NCBI GenBank assembly: GCA_026415595.1
Contig: JAOAGU010000030.1
Coordinates: forward strand, 251-11,812
DNA: 11,562 nucleotides
Source of the DNA: Thermodesulfovibrio sp.
GTDB lineage: Bacteria > Nitrospirota > Thermodesulfovibrionia > Thermodesulfovibrionales > Thermodesulfovibrionaceae
Direction: 5' to 3'
Translations under genes and position numbers: made by a program
Part shown: piece after piece, positions 1 through 6,355 of the stretch
Layout of the letters: every line of letters begins with the position of its first letter
How positions within the stretch are numbered: the stretch's first letter is position 1
The notes under the pieces: generated by a model
Told to the model about the DNA's origin: nothing
Seen by the model: the letters and a program-made list of their open reading frames with translations, nothing else
The model's database searches: none

Positions 1-453
1 GGCTATTATGCCCAAAGTTCCTATTTCCATTGCCTGGATAAGGTAACTAATCCCTATTGTTGCCCACCAGAAAGTAAAGTACGGGTTAGCAAGGCTTAGT
101 AAAATTCCCGATAAGAAAATAGAGCCTCTTACTTGTCTATCAGGATTATTTCTTAGGCTTAAATTGGGTATAGAACGGAACATTGAGAAAGCCATGAAAA
201 AGAGAAAAGCTCCACCAATAAATGCAACTATTATAAAAGTCTCTTTTCTCTGTAAAAAACTTCCAAGTCCAGAAATAATGAAGATTAAAAGAATTAATTC
301 AAGAACTCCGTGTCCAGCAACCAAAATAGGTCCTGTAGTCCAGCCTCTGCGAGGAGCTTCAGAGACTGTCACAGCAAATAGCGGTCCTGGCATCATTGCA
401 CCTGAAAGAGCAATAAAAAAAGAGGACATGCCAATAAGAAAGAGTTTTAGCAC
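1..453 (-). CDS. LysE-family exporter, N-terminal 151 residues (3' end outside window)
   Basis: Reading the minus strand from a GTG at 453 gives an open frame of 151 codons that runs off the window at base 1, so the C-terminus is missing (family members are about 200-210 residues). The protein is very hydrophobic and begins with a first membrane helix carrying the family's SGAMMPGPLF motif (residues 17-26). GHGVLE (48-53) and LANPYFTFWW (121-130) follow, the second being the usual repeat motif in the second half of LysE/RhtB proteins. The family exports amino acids or other small metabolites across the inner membrane; the substrate cannot be told from sequence. GTG 453 was chosen because it gives the normal short tail before helix 1 and lies just after an in-frame stop at 462-460. 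ATG 429 is the alternative and would cut into the helix. Neither start has a good Shine-Dalgarno. The gene is divergent from the sensor kinase at 553. Family is certain, start moderate. Confidence 0.85.
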   Translation of the reverse strand, partial: MLKLFLIGMSSFFIALSGAMMPGPLFAVTVSEAPRRGWTTGPILVAGHGVLELILLIFIISGLGSFLQRKETFIIVAFIGGAFLFFMAFSMFRSIPNLSLRNNPDRQVRGSIFLSGILLSLANPYFTFWWATIGISYLIQAMEIGTLGIIA

Positions 454-552
454 TGTTATTTATATTTTAAACTTTTTTGATTTTTTATTACTTGTAAAAT
501 TTTTAATAACTTAATTGATTTAATTATTAAATTTATATTAAGTTAAAAAGCT
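454..552. promoter_or_regulatory. Divergent intergenic region, weak promoters only
   Basis: This 99-bp, extremely AT-rich spacer separates the divergent LysE-family and sensor-kinase genes and must hold promoters for both. On the + strand the best -10 is TATATT (534-539), with a poor -35 TTAATT (511-516) at 17 bp. It would start RNA only about 7 nt before the kinase ATG, and no clear Shine-Dalgarno precedes that ATG. On the minus strand TATAAA (464-459) would start RNA almost at the GTG. In such AT-rich DNA these matches are weak evidence. A LytTR half-site-like word at 539-547 has no partner 21 bp away, so autoregulation is not supported. Confidence 0.3.
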
Positions 553-2256
553 ATGAGCATTCTTGATTTAACTTTAATTCTTTTTCAAAGGCTTAGTATT
601 ATAGCTACAGTAGCTTTTATACTTTCAAGAATGCCTGCCTTAGGAAGAGTATTATCAAGGAAGCCTTCTAATAAGGATAAATTAGTTTTAACTATTGTAT
701 GTGGTTGTCTCGGAATTCTTGGCACATTTGGAGCAGTAGAGATTTATGGGGCTCTTGCTAATTCAAGGGTTGTTGGTGTTATGGTGGGTGGACTTCTCGG
801 GGGGCCTTTAGTTGGTGCAGGAGCCGGTCTTATTGCAGGAGTACATAGATACTTCGTAGGAGGATTTACAGCATTTGCTTGTGGTCTTGCAGCAGTTTTA
901 GAGGGTTTTATTGGGGGCGCCATTTATCAATATTGGAAAAAAGGGTTAATTCCTTGGTATGTAGCATGGTTTGCGGGGTTTGTAGGAGAGATACTTCAGA
1001 TGATTATTATTCTCATTTTTGCAAAACCTTTTTCAGATGCCTTAGAATTAGTGAAAGTTATAGCCATCCCTATGATTACGGTTAATTCAATAGGCGTAGC
1101 AATATTTATGCTTATAATAAAATCAGCGGTAGAACATCAGGAGAGAGTTGCTGCTAATCAGGCAAGGGCAACCTTAAATATTACAAATCTTATCTTACCA
1201 CATCTAAGAAAAGGATTAAATAAAGATTCAGCTGGTAAAATAGCAGAAATTATTTTTAACAGTATCGGCGTAGCGGCAGTTGCAATTACAGATAGACAAA
1301 AAATACTTGCTCATGTAGGTCTTGGAGCAGATCATCATTATCCAGGATATCCTTTGCTTACAAAGGCTACAACCATAGCAATTAATTCTGGAGAAATACA
1401 GATAGCAAATAGAAAAGATGAAATCGGTTGTAGTAATCCTAAATGTAAACTAAGTTCTGCAGTAATTGTTCCTCTAAAAAGAAGAAATGAAACTATCGGT
1501 AGTTTAAAGCTTTACTATGAAAGGGAGAATAGCATTACTTCTGTTGATCTTGAGGTGGCAAGAGGACTTGCCCATATTTTTTCAACTCAACTTGAAATAG
1601 TTGAACTTGAAACTTTAGCAAGACTGAAAACAGAAGCAGAATTAAAATCCCTTCAAGCACAGATTCATCCCCATTTTATTTTTAACGCTCTTAATACTAT
1701 TATTTCCTTAGTCAGAATAGATCCTGTACAGGCAAGAAAATTGCTTATAAATTTAGCAACATTTTTACGATATAGCCTAAAAAAAGAGAAGGAAATTCCT
1801 TTAAGAGAGGAACTTTCATATGTGGAAGCATATCTTTCGATTGAACAGGTGAGATATAAAGATAAGTTAGCTGTAAAATACTCAATTGATCCTGAAGTAG
1901 ATTTCGATATTCATATTCCTCCTTTTACTATTCAACCGCTTGTTGAAAATGCTATAAAACATGGATTAAAAACAAAAATAAAGGATGGAGAAATTATAAT
2001 AAGCATATATAATGAAGACGGATATACGGTAATTTCAGTTGAAGATAACGGCATAGGAATATCATATGCTCAAGGGATCGAGAAAACAAAAGGCACAGGA
2101 TTAGGATTATATCTTGTAAATGAAAGATTAAGGCGATTTTACGGTAACGACAGTATTGTCAATATTGAAAGCTATCCAGATAGAGGAACAAAAGTAAGTT
2201 TTAAGATTCCTAATAATACACCTTATAGAGATGCCATTTACAGCTTTAGTAATTGA
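553..2256 (+). CDS. btsS: LytS-type sensor histidine kinase, BtsS-like (probable pyruvate sensor)
   Basis: A 567-residue membrane kinase (E. coli BtsS is about 561). Residues 1-190 are the multi-helix 5TMR-LYT sensor domain with the conserved MVGGLLGGPLVG stretch (77-88). About 215-350 is a GAF domain, including ADHHYPG and a cysteine pair C293/C298. A short helical linker leads to the His-kinase domain with H374 in QIHPHFIFNALN, then the HATPase with N-box ENAIKHG (465-471), DNGIG (498-502) and GTGLGL (514-519). Aligned without gaps to E. coli BtsS as I remember it, R72, R99 and C110 of the reported pyruvate pocket are identical and S113 is Ala. Known family role: sense extracellular pyruvate and phosphorylate a LytTR regulator. 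Pyruvate as ligand here is inferred. The 3' end overlaps the regulator gene by 26 nt. No strong ribosome site precedes the ATG. LytS and YpdA are related alternatives, but the GAF details favour BtsS. Confidence 0.88.
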   Translation: MSILDLTLILFQRLSIIATVAFILSRMPALGRVLSRKPSNKDKLVLTIVCGCLGILGTFGAVEIYGALANSRVVGVMVGGLLGGPLVGAGAGLIAGVHRYFVGGFTAFACGLAAVLEGFIGGAIYQYWKKGLIPWYVAWFAGFVGEILQMIIILIFAKPFSDALELVKVIAIPMITVNSIGVAIFMLIIKSAVEHQERVAANQARATLNITNLILPHLRKGLNKDSAGKIAEIIFNSIGVAAVAITDRQKILAHVGLGADHHYPGYPLLTKATTIAINSGEIQIANRKDEIGCSNPKCKLSSAVIVPLKRRNETIGSLKLYYERENSITSVDLEVARGLAHIFSTQLEIVELETLARLKTEAELKSLQAQIHPHFIFNALNTIISLVRIDPVQARKLLINLATFLRYSLKKEKEIPLREELSYVEAYLSIEQVRYKDKLAVKYSIDPEVDFDIHIPPFTIQPLVENAIKHGLKTKIKDGEIIISIYNEDGYTVISVEDNGIGISYAQGIEKTKGTGLGLYLVNERLRRFYGNDSIVNIESYPDRGTKVSFKIPNNTPYRDAIYSFSN

Positions 2257-3001
2257 TGATGAGCCTTATGCAAGAGATGAATTAATTTATATTCTTTCGC
2301 ATTTCCAGTACTGTCAAGTTATTGGACAGGCTGACTCTGCAGAACAGGCTATATCAATCTATAGAAAACTTAAATCAGATGTTTTATTTCTTGATATAGA
2401 ACTTCCAGACATGTCCGGCATTGAAACAGCAAGAGTAATTTCGAAATTTTATTCTCCTCCACTTATAGTATTCGCAACTGCCTACGATGAATATGCTATT
2501 GAAGCTTTTGAGTTAGGTGCGATAGATTATATTTTAAAGCCTTTTGAAGAAAAAAGAATAGAGAAAACTCTAAAGAGAATAGAAAATCTTAAAAGAAATC
2601 AATCTGAATGGTCAGAGACAATCAAAAAACTTTCAGATTTTGTAAATGCAGGATCACTTAAAAAATTACCTGTTCAGCGGACTGATGGTATCATCAATCT
2701 TATTCCTTATAGAGAGATTCTTTTTGGAGAAGCCTGTGGAGGCAAGAGAGTAAAGATAGTGACTTCAAAAGGAGAATACTTCTTTGATGGTACTCTTACA
2801 GATCTTGATTTTAGACTAAAAAAGGAGGGATTTTTAAGAGTTCATAAAAGTTTTATTGTAAACTTAAAGCGAGTTGAGGCTGTTATACCTTGGTTTAAGG
2901 GAACCTATTGGGTAGTTATAGAGGGACAAAAAGTGCAAATTCCTGTTAGTAAATCATTAGTTAAAGAACTTAAGGATATTTTAGGCCTTAAATACAATTA
3001 A
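2231..3001 (+). CDS. btsR: LytTR-family response regulator, BtsR-like
   Basis: A 256-residue transcriptional regulator. The receiver domain (about 3-120) has the acidic pocket D9/D10, phospho-acceptor D55 in FLDIELPD, switch T83 in FATAYDEYAIEAF and K103 in ILKP. The DEYAI-AFE segment resembles E. coli BtsR. A linker of about 30 residues leads to the LytTR DNA-binding domain (about 150-254), with RVHKSFIVNLKRV and the C-terminal IPVSKS segment typical of the family. The kinase at 553 presumably phosphorylates D55 and the protein then binds paired direct repeats. The start at 2231 lies 26 nt inside the kinase gene and gives the normal MPFTALVIDDEP N-terminus, so the pair is probably translationally coupled. 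The likely target is the repeat at 3024-3053, 23 nt past its own stop. No terminator is visible between this gene and the transporter, so some read-through is possible. Confidence 0.92.
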   Translation: MPFTALVIDDEPYARDELIYILSHFQYCQVIGQADSAEQAISIYRKLKSDVLFLDIELPDMSGIETARVISKFYSPPLIVFATAYDEYAIEAFELGAIDYILKPFEEKRIEKTLKRIENLKRNQSEWSETIKKLSDFVNAGSLKKLPVQRTDGIINLIPYREILFGEACGGKRVKIVTSKGEYFFDGTLTDLDFRLKKEGFLRVHKSFIVNLKRVEAVIPWFKGTYWVVIEGQKVQIPVSKSLVKELKDILGLKYN

Positions 3002-3023
3002 TTTCCATTCATAATAAATAATT

Positions 3024-3053
3024 TCTGTTCACCTTCTAATTTCTTCCGTTTAG
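3024..3053 (+). promoter_or_regulatory. Putative LytTR (BtsR) operator: two 9-bp direct repeats, 21-bp period
   Basis: TCTGTTCAC (3024-3032) and TCCGTTTAG (3045-3053) are imperfect direct repeats separated by 12 bp. The second fits the general LytTR-domain consensus [TA][AC][CA]GTTN[AG][TG] at all nine positions; the first fits at seven. The consensus, with a 12-13 bp spacer, is established for the family. A third, weaker GTT word, TTAGTTTAA, lies at 3055-3063, one helical turn beyond the second. The repeats lie between a LytTR regulator gene and the transporter and end 10 bp before a -35 element, a usual place for an activator. Binding by the neighbouring regulator is inferred. Confidence 0.6.
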
Positions 3054-3063
3054 ATTAGTTTAA

Positions 3064-3092
3064 TTGCCCCATGTTTTATGTGGATTTAAAAT
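3064..3092 (+). promoter_or_regulatory. Promoter of the CstA/BtsT-family transporter
   Basis: TTGCCC (3064-3069) and TAAAAT (3087-3092) are separated by exactly 17 bp. The -10 matches sigma-70 at five of six positions and the -35 at four, an imperfect -35 that suits an activated promoter. Predicted RNA start is near 3099, about 26 nt before the ATG, leaving room for the GGGAGG ribosome site (3112-3117). TATAAA at 3095-3100 is an alternative -10 with a worse -35. Confidence 0.55.
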
Positions 3093-3124
3093 GATATAAA
3101 ATCCAAAGAAAGGGAGGATATTTT

Positions 3125-4951
3125 ATGCATGCATTGGTGCTGGTGGTTATAGCTGCTTGTGTTTTTGTGATTGCCTATCGTTTTTACAGCGCCTTTATTG
3201 CTGCAAAGGTTCTATCTCTTAATCCAAATCGACCAACACCCGCAAATACTCTAAATGATGGACGAGACTATGTCCCCACAAACAGATGGCTTGTATTCGG
3301 ACATCACTTTGCAGCAATAGCTGGTGCAGGACCATTAATAGGTCCTGTCTTGGCTGCTCAATTTGGTTATTTACCAGGATTTCTGTGGATTCTTATTGGA
3401 GGAGTTCTTGCTGGTGCTGTTCATGATATGGTGGTTCTCTTTGCTTCAGTACGACACAACGGTAAATCTCTTGCTGAGATAGCAAAAGCTCAGGTCGGAC
3501 CAGTTTCTTACTGGCTTGTGCTTGTGGCTACATTATTTCTATTAATTATCGTTTTAGCTGGAGCGTCAATTGCGGTCGTAAATGCTCTATTTAATAGTGC
3601 TTGGGGGACTTTCACAGTAGGCCTTACAATTCCTATAGCATTATTCATAGGAGCATATCTTAAATGGTTAAGACCTGGAAAAATTGTTGAGGCAAGTATT
3701 ATCGGAGTTATTCTGATAATTTTAGCGGTAGTTATTGGTCCTGTTATTAAAAACTCTCCTCTTGCACCAATTTTTACTCTCAATAAAAAGGAATTATCTG
3801 TTTTAATACCCATTTACGGATTTTTAGCTGCTGTTTTACCTGTATGGCTTTTACTCGTTCCGAGAGATTATCTTAGTTCTTACATGAAATTCGGAACAAT
3901 GTTTTTGCTTGCCATAGGTGTTATTCTCGTAAATCCTGTACTTCAGATGCCTCCAGTAACTCAATTCGTTTCAGGTGGAGGACCAATAATTCCAGGACAA
4001 GTTTGGCCATTTATGTTCATAACAATTGCCTGCGGTGCACTTTCCGGATTTCATTCTCTTGTTTCTTCTGGTACAACTCCCAAAATGGTTGCTAATGAGA
4101 AAGATATAAGACCTATTGGCTACGGTGCTATGCTCACAGAAAGCTTTGTTGCACTTATGGCATTGATTGCAGCTACAGTTCTTCCTACTGCAGACTATTT
4201 TGCAATTAATAGCCCTCCAGCTTTATTTCAAAAGCTTGGCATGCAGGTGCAAGATCTTCCCTATTTATCAGCTTTGGTAGGAGAAGAACTTGCAGGTCGT
4301 CCAGGAGGAGCTGTTTCTTTAGCAGTAGGTATGGCAGATATATTTTCAAGAATAGGAGGGCTTAGACATCTAATGGGTTATTGGTATCATTTTGCCATAA
4401 TGTTTGAAGCTTTATTTATTCTTACTTTGATTGATGCGGGAACAAGAGTTGGAAGATATCTGATGCAAGAAATCGGTGGAGTAGTTTATCCAAAGCTAAG
4501 AGATTACAAATGGTGGCCTGGCATTATACTTACAAGTGGGATTTTTACATTCTGTTGGGGTTACCTACTGTATACAGGTACAATTTCAACTATATGGCCA
4601 TTGTTTGGTGTTAACAATCAACTTCTTGGAGGAATGGCTCTTGCTATAGCTACTACATTTCTTTTAAGAATGGGTAGGGCCAAGTATATATGGGTTACTG
4701 TTATTCCTATGACATTTCTCTTGGTTACTACTATTGTGGCTGGTTATCAGAATATTGTTAACAACTATCTTCCAAAAAACAACTATCTATTAGCTACAAT
4801 TTCTGCGATTATGATAATAATGGTAATATTAATCGTTGCAGACTCAGTAAGAGTGTGGATAGGTATTCTGAGAGGAAGGATGCCTCTCATAAAAGAGGCT
4901 GAATCAATTTCTGGGCATAGGGAAGCACCTACAAAGTATCTTTCAGAATAA
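3125..4951 (+). CDS. CstA/BtsT-family transporter (probable pyruvate carrier)
   Basis: A 608-residue polytopic membrane protein of the carbon-starvation CstA family. Family hallmarks in order: RPTPANTLNDGRDYVPTN (36-53), FGHHFAAIAGAGPLIGP (58-74), AGAVHDM (96-102), GFHSLVSSGTTPKM (308-321) and the C-terminal DAGTRVGRY (437-445) opening the CstA 5TM region. E. coli members CstA and BtsT are near 700 residues, so this is a shorter form, but both domains are present. Family members carry peptides (CstA) or pyruvate with H+ (BtsT). The sequence alone does not separate them; the adjacent BtsS/BtsR-like system and operator argue for pyruvate. The start follows a strong GGGAGG (3112-3117) with 7-nt spacing and gives the usual N-terminal helix. 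The gene has its own promoter and a terminator 24 nt after its stop, so it forms a single-gene unit. Family very sure, substrate moderate. Confidence 0.93.
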   Translation: MHALVLVVIAACVFVIAYRFYSAFIAAKVLSLNPNRPTPANTLNDGRDYVPTNRWLVFGHHFAAIAGAGPLIGPVLAAQFGYLPGFLWILIGGVLAGAVHDMVVLFASVRHNGKSLAEIAKAQVGPVSYWLVLVATLFLLIIVLAGASIAVVNALFNSAWGTFTVGLTIPIALFIGAYLKWLRPGKIVEASIIGVILIILAVVIGPVIKNSPLAPIFTLNKKELSVLIPIYGFLAAVLPVWLLLVPRDYLSSYMKFGTMFLLAIGVILVNPVLQMPPVTQFVSGGGPIIPGQVWPFMFITIACGALSGFHSLVSSGTTPKMVANEKDIRPIGYGAMLTESFVALMALIAATVLPTADYFAINSPPALFQKLGMQVQDLPYLSALVGEELAGRPGGAVSLAVGMADIFSRIGGLRHLMGYWYHFAIMFEALFILTLIDAGTRVGRYLMQEIGGVVYPKLRDYKWWPGIILTSGIFTFCWGYLLYTGTISTIWPLFGVNNQLLGGMALAIATTFLLRMGRAKYIWVTVIPMTFLLVTTIVAGYQNIVNNYLPKNNYLLATISAIMIIMVILIVADSVRVWIGILRGRMPLIKEAESISGHREAPTKYLSE

Positions 4952-4974
4952 TGTTAGATAGAGCTTTAGATTGC

Positions 4975-5010
4975 AGAGGTATGGCATTAAAGCCATTCCT
5001 CTTTTTTATT
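4975..5010 (+). terminator. Rho-independent terminator after the transporter gene
   Basis: The 11-bp arms AGAGGTATGGC (4975-4985) and GCCATTCCTCT (4992-5002) pair with a single mismatch around a 6-nt loop, followed by a T-rich tail (5002-5010). It begins 24 nt after the transporter stop and separates that unit from the liv operon. Confidence 0.87.
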
Positions 5011-5090
5011 TAAATCATGTTTGCGTAGATTGTTTGTAGTTGATATTTTTCGATAATTTAAATTTTGCTATTACCTTGTTGATTTTAGTA

Positions 5091-5121
5091 TTGACTTTAA
5101 AAAAGTAAAGTGTTATATAAT
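5091..5121 (+). promoter_or_regulatory. Promoter of the liv-AOR operon
   Basis: TTGACT (5091-5096) is followed by a perfect TATAAT (5116-5121) at 19 bp, or by the overlapping TATATA (5114-5119) at the preferred 17 bp. RNA would start near 5127, about 25 nt before the livK ATG. Within the spacer, ACTTTA (5094-5099) and TAAAGT (5106-5111) form a perfect 6-bp inverted repeat with a 6-bp gap that could be an operator, though in AT-rich DNA it may be chance. Between the preceding terminator and this promoter (5011-5090) nothing else is recognisable. Confidence 0.7.
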
Positions 5122-5151
5122 ACTCTATTTCTAAAAAATCAGGAGGGGTGT

Positions 5152-6354
5152 ATGAAGAAAACATTGATTTTGTTACTTTTTTTAATGATTTTTTTATTAG
5201 CAAATAATAGCTATGCTCAAGAAGTTTTTAAAATTGGCTCTCCTTTACCACTAACTGGTGCTGGTGCAGCTTTTGGAGAAAAATTTAAAAAAGCCTATCA
5301 GATGGCTATTGATGAAATTAATAGTAAAGGTGGGCTCAATGGTAAAAAGCTTGAACTTGTAATGGAAGACACTCAAGCAAAGCCTACATTAGCTGTTACT
5401 GCTGCTAAAAAACTTATGGAATCCGATAAGGTTATAGCCTTAGTTGGTGGTTGGAGTAGTGGGGTGGCATTGGCTGTTGCACCATTCGCAAATGAAAACA
5501 AAATTCCCTATCTTCTTGATCATCCAGCATTAGATGACATAACCCGAAAAGGATATGGTTACGTGTTTAGGCTTCAGCCAACAACAGGAATGTATGGTGC
5601 TGCTCTTGAAAGTTTCCTTCTTAAGCAAGTATATCCTAAGGAGAAGAAAAAACTTAAAGTGGCCTATCTTTATGTAGATAACGCCTTCGGTCAGGGGGTT
5701 GCAAAATATGGAATTTTAGCATTTTTAGATAAGAATAAAGATAAATTTGATTTGGTTATAAAAGAAGCTTATGATGAAAAAGCACTTGATTACAAACCGC
5801 TTATATTAAAAGTAAAATCAGCAAATCCAGATATTATAATTTTAACATCTTACCTTACCGATGGAATTTTGCTCGCAAAACAGTTTAAAGAACTCGGGAT
5901 TACAGCTAAGATAATTTCAGGCACAGGTGCAGGACATAGTATGCAAGATATTTATGAAAAAAGCGGAGGAGCTGTGGAGGGATATTTTACATCAGGGCCG
6001 TGGCATGGAAATATTAATGACCCAAAATGGAAGGAGTGGAGGAAAAAGTGGGAAGCAAAATATGGTTATATTCCCGGTGAACATGAAGTGGAAGGTTACG
6101 TGGCAATTTATGTTTTAGCTGAAGCATTGAAATCAGTCAAGGCAAAGGACGTTAATTCACAGAGGCAACAGTTAAGGGATGCTCTTTCAAAAATAGATAT
6201 GAAAACAATTTTTGGTAGAATTAAATTTGAAAATTTTGATGGATATACAAATCAAAATAAGGCTTATTCTTTAACATCTTTATCTCAATGGCAAAAAGGA
6301 AAATTACTACAAGTTTGGCCTAAGGAAATAGCAGAGGCTCAACCAAAGTATTAA
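5152..6354 (+). CDS. livK: ABC transporter substrate-binding protein, branched-chain amino-acid type
   Basis: A 400-residue exported binding protein. A signal peptide (MKK, a hydrophobic run, cut after SYA at about residue 22) precedes a type-I periplasmic-binding fold (Peripla_BP_6) that begins FKIGSPLPLTGAGAAFG and runs to about 375. It captures the ligand in the periplasm and delivers it to the LivHM permease encoded next. The ATG at 5152 was chosen over an in-frame ATG at 5110 because AGGAGG (5141-5146) sits 5 nt upstream and it yields a proper signal peptide; 5110 would also lie at or before the predicted RNA start. There is no lipobox cysteine. The family binds leucine/isoleucine/valine but also aromatic acids, amides or urea in various bacteria, so the ligand is open. 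It is the first gene of a six-gene operon, 1 nt before livH. The symbol denotes family position only. Confidence 0.9.
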   Translation: MKKTLILLLFLMIFLLANNSYAQEVFKIGSPLPLTGAGAAFGEKFKKAYQMAIDEINSKGGLNGKKLELVMEDTQAKPTLAVTAAKKLMESDKVIALVGGWSSGVALAVAPFANENKIPYLLDHPALDDITRKGYGYVFRLQPTTGMYGAALESFLLKQVYPKEKKKLKVAYLYVDNAFGQGVAKYGILAFLDKNKDKFDLVIKEAYDEKALDYKPLILKVKSANPDIIILTSYLTDGILLAKQFKELGITAKIISGTGAGHSMQDIYEKSGGAVEGYFTSGPWHGNINDPKWKEWRKKWEAKYGYIPGEHEVEGYVAIYVLAEALKSVKAKDVNSQRQQLRDALSKIDMKTIFGRIKFENFDGYTNQNKAYSLTSLSQWQKGKLLQVWPKEIAEAQPKY

Positions 6355-6355
6355 A

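Noticed and set aside
164..514. 116-residue + strand open frame at the window start
   Set aside because: It lies antisense to the LysE-family gene, has a composition unlike a real protein and no recognisable domain; the minus-strand frame carries clear family motifs.
539..547. LytTR half-site-like TAAGTTAAA before the kinase gene (autoregulation)
   Set aside because: No partner repeat 20-22 bp away; a single 8-of-9 match in AT-rich DNA is expected by chance.
3002..3124. Sigma-54 promoter for the transporter
   Set aside because: No GG-N10-GC pair of the -24/-12 type was found, and LytTR regulators do not use the AAA+ activation that sigma-54 needs.
3508..3813. 101-residue minus-strand open frame inside the transporter gene
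   Set aside because: Complementary shadow of a well-conserved membrane protein; no ribosome site or motif.
5110..5151. Upstream in-frame ATG of livK
   Set aside because: It would overlap the -10 region, has no ribosome site and would add 14 residues in front of a perfect signal peptide; ATG 5152 is preferred.
5015..5203. 62-residue minus-strand open frame over the liv promoter
   Set aside because: It covers a convincing promoter, ribosome site and livK start on the other strand, is Lys/Ile-rich and has no recognisable features.
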